DNA of 64,000 nt from Chamaecrista fasciculata (Eukaryota; Streptophyta; Magnoliopsida; Fabales; Fabaceae): the NCBI GenBank assembly GCA_003254925.1, contig QANZ01042365.1, positions 96,843 to 160,842 on the forward strand. Direction: 5' to 3'. Of this stretch, positions 1 through 11,202 are shown one piece after another (within the stretch, counting starts at the first letter, position 1; each line of letters starts with the position of its first letter). The notes beneath the pieces were generated by a model that worked only from the letters and a program-made list of their open reading frames with translations, had not been told where the DNA came from and did no database searches. The position numbers and the translations under genes are program-made.

Positions 1-300
1 CCATCAATAAGTGTGTCTTATCTATCTTTATCGCTTTTATTTATCTTTTGCTTATTAATCAAAAACCCCAAAAATATTATTGCTTTATTTAATTATTGTT
101 TTAGGTCTTAGACAAACAATCAAAGAACAAATTTTCTTCGTTGTTACCCGATTGGTGATAACTTGGTATCGTTTACAATTAAACCTTGCACAAAAGTTCC
201 TCGAGAGATCGACTCGGATTGCACCACTATAGTGCATTAATTCTGGTATTTTTGGCCACCTAACGACGGGTGCGGTCAATAAGATTCCCTGGGTCCAGAA
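1..300. mobile_element. possible LTR-retrotransposon-derived fragment (fossil)
   Basis: The stretch around 95-290 has wording I associate with the untranslated region near the ends of plant Gypsy-type elements, including a phrase about a broken-up 'ttcctcgagagatcgact' block followed by 'ggtatttttggccaccta'. No coding domain or second end is visible and no terminal repeat can be paired inside the window. It would be a short, old relic. The family call is from memory and weak. Confidence 0.22.
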
Positions 301-976
301 ACTAGTTCTTTATTTTTGTTTTCCATTTTGGGGGAAGTGTGATTGTAAGCCTTGCTTCCTTTTATTTCTATTAGTATGAATGGAATATTATTATAATTTA
401 ACTTTTTCACCAAGTAAGAACCAACTGACTAACTAACTTCCCGTAATAGATAGTTTAATTGTTTTGACTTACGTGGCCATGGGGTCCTATTGCATTGCGT
501 ACCAAATGAAAAATAAATTAAGTTAGGCCTTTTCGCTCTTGAGTGATTAGTGATTACTGAATAGCGACACTATAAACAGCCAAAAGCATCTTTTATGATA
601 ATATAATAAGCTTCCTATTTTTGAGGTCACTCAGTGCAGTAAGAGTAAGATAGAGTGAAAATGGAAGTTAATATTTAATTTTATCAGTTGAAAGATAAAT
701 CGCTTTGTACACTTTGAGGACAACCAAATTGAAGCATCGTTTTCAAAGATAGTAGTACTTGATCAGCAAGAAATGTTAGCTTCTCTCTCTTTATCTCTAT
801 CTCTCTCCTCTTGATCTTCCTTTCATTTTCATGCCAAAATTCTCCTTAGCGTTGTTTCATTATACTCATATTTCAATCTTGAAGCTTCCACTGCCTCCTT
901 TTCCTCTCCTCAATTCCTCGCCCTAAAATCTGAAAAATCATTCAATCGTTTCAAGATTTTTCGAACATCGGAAAAT
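301..976 (+). promoter_or_regulatory. promoter and leader of the CONSTANS-like gene
   Basis: A TATA-like 'actataaac' lies near 567-575, followed by a CT-rich stretch (780-815) typical of plant 5' leaders. If transcription starts near 600, the leader holds upstream ORFs: 773-814 (13 codons, low-complexity Leu/Ser) and 831-926 (31 codons, ending 50 bases before the main ATG). The transcription start is inferred, not seen. Confidence 0.4.
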
Positions 977-3217
977 ATGAGTGATTCACCTCAACATCCT
1001 AATCGTTCGGAGAAAGATCAAGCCTCGCAAGTCCACAGACCATGTGATTACTGCGGCGAATCCACATCTCTGCTTTATTGCCGAGCCGATTCTGCGAAAC
1101 TATGCTTCTCTTGTGATCGCGAGGTTCACTCGACGAACCAGCTTTTCTCGAAGCACACTCGATCTCTTCTTTGTGATGCCTGCGATGATTCCCCTGCCAC
1201 AATACTCTGCTCCACCGAATCCTCCGTTCTCTGCCAGAATTGTGACTGGGAGAGGCATAATCTCTCTCTCTCTCCCGTTCATGATCGGAGGCCACTTGAG
1301 GGTTTCACTGGCTGCCCTTCTGTCACTGAGCTCTTGACTATTCTAGGTTTTGAAGATTTGGGCAAAAAAGCCCTGCTCTTCACAGACACTTGTGGCCGCT
1401 GTGGCGCCGGCGGCGGCGGCGGCGGTGGTGATGGATTTTCGGGATCTGACCTAGGGGAGGCTCTTTCGGATTTATTTGTATGGGATGCACCGGCTGTTGT
1501 TAGTCTTGATGATTTGATTACTTCTACGAGTTCCTCTCATAATTATCAGGCCATGGAAGTTCCTCCTCTGCCCAAGGTATTTGTTAACACTTGTTGTTCT
1601 TCCCTTGTTTGATTGCGGTCTTTTCTTGTTTGTTTGTTTCTTTCTTGCTTCCTACTATGACTGAGAATTCAATCTATGAACTCCGGGATTTCCTCCTCGG
1701 TCTTGCTGAAAATCCTTGTTCTTCATTTTTGGAATTTCAAACAAAGCATGCTGGAAGAAGTGATAAATTATAATACAGCTTATAGATCAGGAACGGCATT
1801 GTTCGTTTATGTTTAGTAATTTACCTCGGTCTAGCTGAAAATTCTTGTTATTTGTTTCCGGAATTGTAGACTCATCATGCTGGGAAAACGGGAAATATGA
1901 TGAATTGTAATACTAGCTGCTGGTTTATTGTTCAGCGAGGACATTTTATTGCTTGTTTATGTTTAGCGATTTTCCTTTAATTGTTTTCGGAACGTATAGA
2001 TGCATAGCAAACATCGGAGATCTCTGGATTATTATAATTTTGACTTGTTCAGGAATGATATTGTTGTTGAATCAGAATCGTAAAGCTGCTTGTGGTCAAC
2101 ACAAAGAAGAAATCATTAGTCAGCTGCGTGACCTAGCGAAGTTGGAACCTAACTTGAGTCTTGGAGATGTGGATACTGAAGGGCTGTGCTCTATGCATCC
2201 TTTGGTCCCTGAACAATATTTGCAGTTAGGAAATTTGTCCACAGGTTTTGAACATGACTTCGAGGCTGATATTTTCCCTTCTTGTCAGGTTAAGACTCTA
2301 TTCTTTTGGTATATCTCTTCCCCGTAATCTGTTCTTTCATAACCATTTTCCTCAATCTATATATATTATGTTTACACATGTATCTTCTTAATGAATGACT
2401 TGTCTTTATATATATGTATCTTTTGATTGCATCAGCATCCTATATCCTTCTTGCATTCTTCCTATGTATTCAATTCTACGAAAATTGGGTAGAGAATTTG
2501 GTTTCTGACTTGTCATTTAAGATTAGAGGGGGATTCGTTATCACTCGGGTGAGAATTCTAGTAGGACAAAGCTGAAGCATATCATGTATCTGCTATGACA
2601 TATCCTACAAAATCATAGTTAAGATTCTCAATTTAATTACCCTGTCGCTTTTATTGCTGAAATTTCGAAGTATTCAGGAAGGTGATTTTGAGTGGGCTAG
2701 AGATGGGAGTGAGACTGCGAATCAAGTTGTTCCTCCTAATGCATTGCTAAGAGCTTATAAAGAGGAAATTCATGATACACATTCTACTTCCGCTATCTCT
2801 GGGACTGGGAATCATGTTTATGATGACAAAGGACATGAACCGCCAAATTCTCTTAATTCTAAAACATTGTCGACCACTGCGAAAGTTGGTGCATATGAGA
2901 TCTCAAGTCAAGAAAGGGATTCTGCATTATTACGTTACAAGGAGAAGAAGAGAACAAGAAGGTACACACATGTGAATCTCAGTTTAGATTTCTGCTTTAA
3001 AAACAAAAACAAAATAAACACAAAATCAATATTTGTGAATGAGTCATGCAGATACTTTTCGTTTGTGATTCATTGTCTTAAATTTATGATTTGTCAAATT
3101 GACACCCTTTACGTGGAAAACAACAGGTATGAGAAGCACATAAGGTATGAATCCCGAAAAGTAAGGGCAGAGAGCAGAACAAGAATAAAGGGCCGATTTG
3201 CCAAGATGGAGCACTGA
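977..3217 (+). CDS. COL: CONSTANS-like zinc finger protein, two B-boxes plus CCT (group III COL)
   Basis: Four coding exons: 977-1576, 2076-2288, 2678-2961 and 3127-3217, giving 395 residues. B-box 1 spans about residues 20-62 (CDYC, then [10 protein letters not shown]) and B-box 2 about 63-107 (CDACDDSPA, then [10 protein letters not shown]). A run of glycines lies at about 144-151. The CCT domain (about 350-392) is split by the last intron: YKEKKRTRR joins to [20 protein letters not shown] and ends KGRFAKMEH. Two B-boxes with a divergent second box and the [17 protein letters not shown] segment match the COL9-COL15 group of nuclear regulators linked to light and flowering. B-boxes bind zinc and mediate protein contacts; CCT domains bind NF-Y partners and DNA. 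The start ATG follows in-frame stops and the length is normal for the group. Which COL member it is cannot be settled by eye. Confidence 0.95.
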
Positions 3218-5038
3218 GAACGTGGTGTGGTGTCAGAACTTCAATTTTCATACAGAACGTGTTTTTTTTTTCTTTGGTGAATCGCAACAAGCTCTTGTAT
3301 TTATTTTCCATGTAACACATATCCTTGGAGATAATGTTAGGTAGGATTCAAATGAATAACATAAGGCTAAATATAGTAGTTTTCGTTGCACTCGATCTTT
3401 GTCAACCACATTATTTGTGAGAGGAAAACCATTCTCGCAAATACTGAGTCCTGAGTGAATCAACTTTATTTGTTGGACTAATAATCTCTTAGCGTTGTGC
3501 GTTAATTTGTATTTACGGAAGATCTTGGACAGTTCAGTAGGCATTAGCCAAAACCCACTACGTACCATCACTGGACTTATAACAAGAGCTAATTAACTAG
3601 GCAGAAAACTCCTAGAATCCTAGTCAATGTTTTGGGCTCCATCGCAGTGATTGATCGAGGACACCACGTGAGGGTGCAAGTGGGAGTGGGATCCAGATAT
3701 TTATATACAGATATTACTTTGGATCGGACTTGTTATATAATATATGACGACCCTCTTAAAACGGACGTAGGATATATACATATATATATTTATTTTGGTA
3801 GCAAGACTGTTGTTAAGCAAATTATGACATTAATTAATTAAACTGTCAAAACGCTCTGAGTAATATAGCTAGCAGGTTCCTTCCCTAATTTGCTACATCA
3901 ACGAAGTACTTACTCATATCTATCTAACCCTTTTTATTTTGGGAAGAATGATGATGGAAGCATATATTATATATATATATATATAGAAAGAGGGTGGGTA
4001 TAAATTAAATAATAGAATAATGAATGAGTAGTAGTGGTTATAATTAAATAGACCAGTCTGATGTTAAATTTAGTAGAAAGCAGGGAAAGCATTAAGTAGG
4101 CGCGTAGCGTAATAATGATATACAGCAGGGAGCAGGCATGGATGTTGAATTGAAGCGATGACCGAAACAGAAATGATGATGAATAATGAAGATGAGAGTA
4201 TGTAATTACTAATTAGGTAGTTAGATAGGGAGGAAGCTAAGGGCAATGAAATTAATAAAAGCACAGCAGCTAAGCTAAGGAGATGCAAGGCAAGGCAAGA
4301 TGATTAAGGAAGATACAGTAGATGTAATTAAATAGGAGGAGGATGGTGGGGATGGATGAAAGTAAAAAGAGAGAGAAAGACGAGGCAAAGAAAAACGAAG
4401 GAGGCAGAGAGAGAGAGAAGAATGGCAGTGGTGATGTGAAGACAATAGGCATGGAAGACATTGCAAACACGAAAGCGGACATGTAATGCCAGTGCATGCC
4501 GGGGTAAATAGAAATTGACTTGGTCTCCTTGTTGCGAGGAGAGCCAGAAGCATTCCAACAACACCAAGCAACACATAGTAAGGTCTTACCTTTTCATTAA
4601 TACTATTACTTTCCCCCTCTCTATCATAATCCTCTACCTTCACGTTCTTCTCGCTCCCCATCTTAATTATCTTCTCCATCTCTTCTTTTTCTTCCTCCTA
4701 GCTCTCATCAACCTATTATATATAATGCTGTTCTCAACAACCTAGCTTAGCTTTGGTACGAGATAGATATTGTTTTTGGAACAGTGATGATGGGGAAGTT
4801 GGAGCCGCATTCAAGGCTTATGGTACGGCTACATCTACATATATATAATGCTGTTCTCAAGAAGCTAGCTTAGCTTTGGTAGCAGTATAATAAGTACGAG
4901 ATAGATATTGTTTTTGTTTTATGTATATGGAACAGTGAGACGTATAGCTAGTACCACAAATTGAAGAGGAATAATGGTGGAGATGGTGAATGTGTACTGG
5001 TGGATGCATTAATACTATATGGTACGGCTACATCTACA
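3218..5038. other. 3' flank of COL and intergenic DNA with local duplications
   Basis: The first few hundred bases are probably the COL 3' UTR. A local duplication follows: 4717-4787 recurs at 4841-4938 with two short insertions, and a second unit (tatggtacggctacatctac...) occurs at 4819-4847 and 5018-5044. I see no convincing gene. The minus-strand open frame at 4275-4679 is discussed under rejected items. Confidence 0.5.
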
Positions 5039-5045
5039 TATATAT
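4717..5045. repeat. interleaved local direct repeats
   Basis: Unit A is at 4717-4787 and 4841-4938. The second copy carries two insertions of about 12 bases. Unit B, about 27 bases beginning tatggtacggctac, is at 4819-4847 and 5018-5044. The order A-B-A-B suggests one duplicated segment that later diverged. The foldback element at 5048 sits at the end of the second B unit. Confidence 0.7.
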
Positions 5046-5047
5046 TA

Positions 5048-5477
5048 GGGTAAATTACACTTTGGTACCCTGTAGTTTGACCCTATTTCACTTTGGTACT
5101 CTTTGGTTTGAAACTTGACACTTTGGTACCCTGTGGTATTTTCCATTAACACTTTGGTACCCTTTGGAGCTATTTTGTAATTTTAACCATAATAAATTTT
5201 ACAAAAATTACATATTGACCCCAAAAAAATTTTAAATTTTTCATTTTAGTCCCTATATAATATGTATTCAGGGACCTATTTGTAATTTTTTGAAAATTTT
5301 TTTAGGTCAATATGTAATTTTTGCAAAATTTGTTATGGTTAAAATTACAAAATAGCTCCAAAGGGTACCAAAGTGTTAATGGAAAATACCACAGGGTACC
5401 AAAGTGTCAAGTTTCAAACCACAGGGTACCAAAGTGAAATAGGGTCAAACCACAGGGTACCAAAGTGTAATTTACCC
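5048..5477. mobile_element. foldback MITE, Mutator-like, 9-bp target duplication
   Basis: A 430-bp near-perfect inverted repeat starts gggtaaattacactttgg and ends with its reverse complement. Each arm carries four copies of an ACTTTGGTACCC-like core with a short unique loop. It is flanked by the perfect direct repeat TATATATTA at 5039-5047 and 5478-5486. Nine-base duplications are typical of the Mutator superfamily. It has no coding capacity, so it is non-autonomous. Nearly identical arms suggest a recent insertion. A diverged relative lies at 31080-31564. Confidence 0.92.
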
Positions 5478-6228
5478 TATATATTATGCATTTAATTTCC
5501 CACGAACTACCTAGCTACCTCCCCTACTATCTCTTCTTTCCCAATTTAAACCTGCCCCCTTTCTTTCTTTCTTTCGCTCCCCACCCATTCAAAATTCAAC
5601 TTTGAATTCTTAACCATTTTCTCTTTTTTTTTTTTTCACCAATGAAACTCCTCTTTAAAATCATACAACCAATATTCTTAGCTAGGTGAATGATTAATGA
5701 TCAAGAGAACATGAGATTATGAATGATCAAAATATTCGTACTCAATAAATACCCCTCAATTTTATCTATTGAATTAGGATATAGGTACGGATAAAAATAA
5801 AATAGATCGGGATACAAAAGTTTATATGTGGAAAATTAACAATATGAGAATATGGTACCCAACCCGTGTCCTATCATCTATAGTATTTTTTAATTTTAAA
5901 ATATATAGTAATTTAAATTCTTTTGAGTCTGGGTCCCAATATGAAATTTAACTATTAATCAAATATGAAAATGAAAATTGAATTTAATATTCACAATCTC
6001 ACATGAATAAAGATATACGGGATACTATTCAAAAAACATAGTACTACCACTTCATGAGCATTCCTAGAACAATCAGTCAACACGAACCCGGAAGACAGGA
6101 AATTCCAACAGGTCCTAATCTCATTGGGTTTGTTACTGTACAAATTGTTTTGCCCAAGATTCGGCCCACTCCAAAACCAATTTGCCTGTAGACCAGTCCA
6201 CACTCCACAATGGTTTATTTAAAAAGAG

Positions 6229-7411
6229 GCCAAACTGTGAATTTGGTCCGGTATGTTTATTCCAGATTCCAAATTAATTTTATCTTTTTCTGTCTCGAAT
6301 TTGGTCTTCTATCTTTGCTCCAGGTCCCAAATTAATCCTATATCTTTTTTGTCTCAATTTTAGTCCCATAATTTTTTAAAACCTCACAACGTTAGTCCTC
6401 TATCCATTTTAAACCGTTAACTTGGAAAATTAAATCAGGAAAAATTACAAATTAGTCCTTTAAATTATAGTTTAGTCCTAAAAACTTTGAGTCTCTTTCA
6501 CTTTAGTCCCTGACTATCAAAATAAAAGTGAAAGAGCATCCCTGAAGATTCTCAAACCTTACATCTTGGTCCCTAATCCATGAATTCTTCAAAAAATGGA
6601 ATAGAAATGTAAAATCCACAAATTAAAGCAAATGACAGAAGGACCAAAACTGGAAACGTAGAAAGTTTAAAACCTATCGGAAAATTCCCCAAACGCGCGT
6701 ACGATAATCGCCGAGAAACTCAAGAACTCATCCAAAAACTCCAATCCTCACTGAAATCGCACTCAAAATGCTTCAAGAGAGAATTTTCAAAAATCCAAAC
6801 TTGTTCGGAGGGAGGTGATAGAAGAAAGTTTGGATTTTCAAATTTCTTTTCTTGAAGCATTTGAGGACGATTATTTGAATGAGATTTCAATGAGGATTGG
6901 GGTTTTTGGATGAGTTCTTGAGTTTCTCGGAGATTTCTGTACGTTTTCTGGTGAGTTTGGGGCATTTTTCGGTGGATTTTAAACTTTTTACGTTTTCAGT
7001 TTTGGTCCCTCTATCATTTGCTTTAATTTGTGTGCATGGTTTTTGAATTTCTATTCAATTTCATGAAAAATTCATGGATTAGGGACCAAGATGTAAGGTC
7101 TGAGAATCTCCAGAGATGCTCTTTCACTTTTATTTTGATAGTCAGGGACTAAAGTGAAAAGGACTTGAAGTTTTCATGATTTATCTGTAATTTTTCCTGA
7201 CTTAATTTGCACAGTTAACGGTTTAAAATGGACGGAGGACTAACAGTGGGAGGTTTTCAAAATATATGGGACCAAAACTGAGATTAAAAAAGATATACGA
7301 CTGATTTGGGACCTTGAGCAAAAATACAGGACCAAATTCGAGACAAAAAAAAGATATATGACTAATTTAGAACCTGGAAAAAAACATACAAAATCAAATT
7401 CGCACTTTGGC
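6229..7411. mobile_element. large foldback element with TTTGGTCC-type arms
   Basis: An inverted repeat of about 1.18 kb runs from ggccaaactgtgaatttgg at the left to the matching cgcactttggc at the right. The arms pair along almost their whole length, meeting near 6800, and carry several TTAGTCC/TTTGGTCC-type cores in their outer parts. The arms differ at many sites, so it is older than the element at 5048. The flanks are A/T-rich and no clear target duplication can be chosen. The 81-codon frame inside is arm sequence, not a gene. Confidence 0.85.
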
Positions 7412-9269
7412 TTTAAAGAAACAATAGTTTTTAATAATAGCTATTATTTAATACTCACATTGAATAATTTTTTTTAATCATGAATAACAAAATTATCAGA
7501 ATGATTAAAGAGAAAGGAAGAAAAACGATAAGAGTGAAGTCTAATAATTTCCGAATTTGGTCTTCTAATTAAATAGTCAAGGTTCGAAGTCTACTAGATT
7601 AATCATTAATCATTACTAACCACGATGAATGTTTTAAGAGAAAAAAAAAAAAAAAGGAAGGCAAAGAAGGGAAGGGAAGTAACGCAACACTTGAAAAGGA
7701 AGAGAATGGAGAGGAATAGGAGAGGTTGTCGGAACGCGCGGTATTAAGGAGGGATTCAAACAAAAATGGGATTGAGTGAAACCGAATGAGATTTGATATT
7801 CACTCACTCACTCACTCTTCTTCTTCTTCAATTCACGTGCTTTCTGCAACAAAAAGATTGTTTCCTTTGTGATCTCTCACAAATACAGCCATGCAAACTG
7901 CTTTCTCTCTCTATTCTCTTTTCTCTTTATTATACTATTACTTGGCCCCATTTCCCTCACTTCCATAATTCTTAATTACTTATATTTCGCTCCTCTCTCT
8001 TACTTTTCTCATTCTTTTTTTACTTATCCCTAACTCCACTCCTCCTTTTTTGTCTTCTTCTCATTTTACAAAACTCCTCTAGGTTAGAAGGTGAAACACT
8101 TAACCCATTGATTAGTTTTATTATCTGTTTAATTAGTTTTTTTTTTTTGGTTTTAATGATAGGTTAGCAAATTTTGTAAAATTGTATATATGTATAACAA
8201 GAATGAAAATAACTTAATTCGTCATTGGCGCCACAAACAAAAATGAAAATATTTAAAATCTTTTATAGCTCGCTCGAGTTTGAAATTTTAAAACACGTAT
8301 GAATTTTTATGTTTTTAAACGCACGTTAATGATACTTTAACAAATTTTGTTCGTTAGATTTGACTAATAATTGAAAATTGATTAGTTTCTTTCATAATTA
8401 AGTAACAAAATGACAATAATTAACTTGTTAATTATAGTTTTATTATTCTTACATTCAGCTTACTACTAATAATTTCAATCCAACGTGAAAATGATGATGC
8501 CCTTATAACTTAATTCATTGTTTATTATTGTTATGTGAAGATAAGAAATATATATTGGGTAACAAAATAATTAGAATGCAACTAATACAAGGGTGACAAT
8601 ATATAGCTATCTATGACTATATATTCATACTCTTCATATTGATCAAGTCCATTAATAGTAGTGAAATATATAGACATTTCAGAGGAATGCATATAATGGA
8701 ATCAAATAAAATTTTAGGATATAAGTATAACCCAACAAATGATCCTATGGAGAATAATAAACTAATCAACAAGTTCCAATAATTTGCTTTAACAGAAGAT
8801 GCAGTTAAAATTGCACCGAGGAGAATGCACGTATATATATATATATATAAGAAGAAAACGTTCGTAGGTTCAAAGCACGTTCATCGAGGACCTTAATTAA
8901 AAGCTAATTAATAAGCGAATATCACTAATTAGAGTCAAATGTTTTAAACAAACACTGGCTTGGAAGATATTGAAAATGCATAATTCATTATTATTTGTTT
9001 TTTTCATATAGATATGAGTATTCATTATTATTTGTTTTTTTCATATAGATAATGGGTATCCCCACCTATAGGTGGGTATCCCCACCTATATGTCTAAGTA
9101 AAAACTAATTCCAATAAAATCAGGAACGAACAATTAAAATCCTTCCAATAATGTCAACTTCAGAGTTTGAACCTAAATATTTCAATTTGAGATATATAGC
9201 TCACCTACCACTACAGTACAGTGTACTAAACATTTTTTTGGTATATTATATATTATTTGTGTGGTAACA
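7412..9269. other. intergenic, AT-rich
   Basis: No gene is recognisable. Short tandem duplications occur near 8984-9090: a 31-base unit beginning ttcattattatttg at 8984 and 9021, then a 17-base unit gggtatccccacctata at 9054 and 9074. The latter contains the 16-base palindrome CCCACCTATAGGTGGG (9061-9076). Homopolymer and (TA)n tracts are common. Confidence 0.6.
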
Positions 9270-9278
9270 TAAAATGAA

Positions 9279-9645
9279 GGTTAAAGTGCACTTTTGGTCC
9301 CATAACTTTGGCAAAGGTTTCAATTTGGTCCCATATCTTTTTTTGTTGCAATTTTGGTCTCATAACTTTTTTTGTTGCAGTTTTGGTCCCATAACTTCTA
9401 AAAACGTCTAACTGTTGGTCCCAAGATGATTTTCATCTGTCACATAACTTTACCTATATTTGCCACATCATCATCCAACTCAGTATGTCAGATCATCTTT
9501 AGCGGCAGATAATGGATGGAAATTAGTATTGCGACCAACAGTGAGACATTTTCAAAAGTTATGGGACCAAAATTGCAACAAAAAAAGTTATGGGAGCAAA
9601 TTGAAACCTTTGCCAAATTTTTGGGACCAAAAGTGCACTTTAGCC
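9279..9645. mobile_element. foldback MITE in the SWEET upstream region
   Basis: A 367-bp inverted repeat with ends ggttaaagtgcacttttgg and the complementary ccaaaagtgcactttagcc. The arms hold repeated TTTGGTCCCATAACTTT-type cores. Perfect 9-bp direct repeats TAAAATGAA lie at 9270-9278 and 9646-9654, as expected for Mutator-superfamily insertion. The right end is about 180 bp from the SWEET start codon. No coding capacity. Confidence 0.92.
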
Positions 9646-9654
9646 TAAAATGAA

Positions 9655-9822
9655 TATAACTGTTAAGGTGAATAAGAAGAGTAAAGTGAGCAGCCCCCTT
9701 ATATTCTGGGATATTTTGAGCTTTATGTGTGTATATATATAACTCTCCCCCCACTCCCTCCAGCCAATATATATATATATACACGCATACGCTAGCTACC
9801 TACCTACAGAAGCTAAGTGGCC
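9655..9822 (+). promoter_or_regulatory. proximal promoter and leader of the SWEET gene
   Basis: A TATA-like run (tatatatataac, about 9732-9743) is followed by a C-rich leader and a second (TA)n tract (about 9769-9781). The foldback at 9279-9645 ends just upstream, so much of what would be the proximal promoter is transposon sequence. The transcription start is inferred. Confidence 0.4.
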
Positions 9823-11202
9823 ATGGCAACAGCAACCTCCACCCATGATGGTCGTCTGGCGTTCATCTTTGGCCTTCTCGGTACATATATATCTACACGT
9901 TCTTATCTTAATTGCACTCTCCATATATATGTAGGTAGTGATCCATGATGTTATATTTTGTTTTGTGCAGGCAACTTCATAAGCTGTTTTCTGCACTTGG
10001 CTCCAATGTAATTATTGATCTCTCTCTCTGATCTATTATTAGTATTTGATGGTTGGTTATTATTTAATAGAAATATGGAATGAGTATTATTATTATGATG
10101 ATATCGATATTGCATGGTGCAGGAATGCATTTTTTGAGATATGGCAAGGAAGACGTTCAATAGAGAGCATGGAAGGTGTTTCATACTCGGTGTGTGTGTT
10201 CAATTCAATGCTGATGATCTATTATGCTTATCTCAAGAATGACCTCTTCCTCCTCGTTACCATCAATTCCGTTGCCTCTGGTCTCCACATCGTTTACATC
10301 TTCCTCTTCTTCACTTTCTCCAATCCCATTTCCAGGGTATTCTTTCATTCTTTACTATTCTTATAATTAATTGCTTTCATTATTTATTAATAAACATTAT
10401 ATTAGAGAATGAAATTGTGGGTGCAGCTGCAAACAGCGCAAATGTTCACAGTGTTCAACACGGCAGTTTTCTTGCTGGTAGTGATGGCGACCTCCATGAT
10501 TAAGCAGTATCCTCGGCGTGTCATCATCGTTGGATGGATCATTGTCATTTCCTGTGTCTCCACCTATTCTATTCCTATCTCCCGAATGGTATAATTTACT
10601 ACATACCTTATTCTCTTATTCTCATTATTCATTACTTTACTACATCTATATATATGACAGAGACAAGTGATAAAGACAAAAAGCGTGCACCACATGTCCT
10701 TCCCCTTCTGCGTCTTCTTCACTCTCGGTGCAATTGCATGGTTCCTTTATGGCATCTTCATCCATGACAATTTCGTTGCAGTAAGCAATTAACTTCTTCA
10801 CTCGCTCGTTAATTAATTAATTTCATTTTGGTAATTCTAGTTGAATAATATGGTATATGTGTGTAGTGGCCAAACATAGTAGGGGTTGCAGTGGGGATAG
10901 CGCAGATGGTATTGTACATGTTGTACAGAAAGGATAGGAATACTAATGGAAATGAAAATGAAAGAGAAAGACAATCATCAGAAATGACAAATGTGGGAAC
11001 GTCATCAAGAAGAACGGATCTGACAGACATTGCAGAAATAGTTGAGGAAGAAGATGAGACACAAATCGAAGCCCTGGAATTAGGGTCAACAGTAACAGCT
11101 GAACCCGGCCCCACCCTAACAGATCCCACTCATATATATATAATCCATAATCCCTCTTCTGCCTCACCACCATCACCACACATGCTTAGTGTGAGTGTGT
11201 GA
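9823..11202 (+). CDS. SWEET: SWEET-family sugar transporter with altered pocket residues
   Basis: Six exons: 9823-9880, 9971-10007, 10123-10336, 10427-10588, 10661-10780 and 10867-11202; 308 residues. Internal exon lengths 37, 214, 162 and 120 match the usual pattern I recall for clade III SWEETs, which export sucrose across membranes. Two triple-helix MtN3/saliva repeats are visible: about 10-95 (GLLGNFISCFLHLAP, LMIYYAYLKNDLFLLVTINS) and about 130-220 (YSIPISRMRQVIKTKSV, AWFLYG, WPNIVGVAVGIAQMVLYMLY). The C-terminal tail (about 222-308) is polar, acidic and Ser/Pro-rich. Compared with AtSWEET13 as I remember it, two prolines are Ser (52 and 170, with a Pro at 172) and three pocket residues differ (N59, M63, G180), while N80, W184 and N200 are kept. 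The gene looks intact; substrate specificity may differ. Confidence 0.93.

Noticed and set aside
4275-4679. Minus-strand 134-codon frame starting MEKIIKMGSEKNVK with a hydrophobic middle
   Set aside because: A good donor (AAG|GTAAGA at 4589) interrupts it after 30 codons, and the rest is low-complexity Leu/Ser/Pro from a purine-rich template shared by three overlapping frames. No family is recognised.
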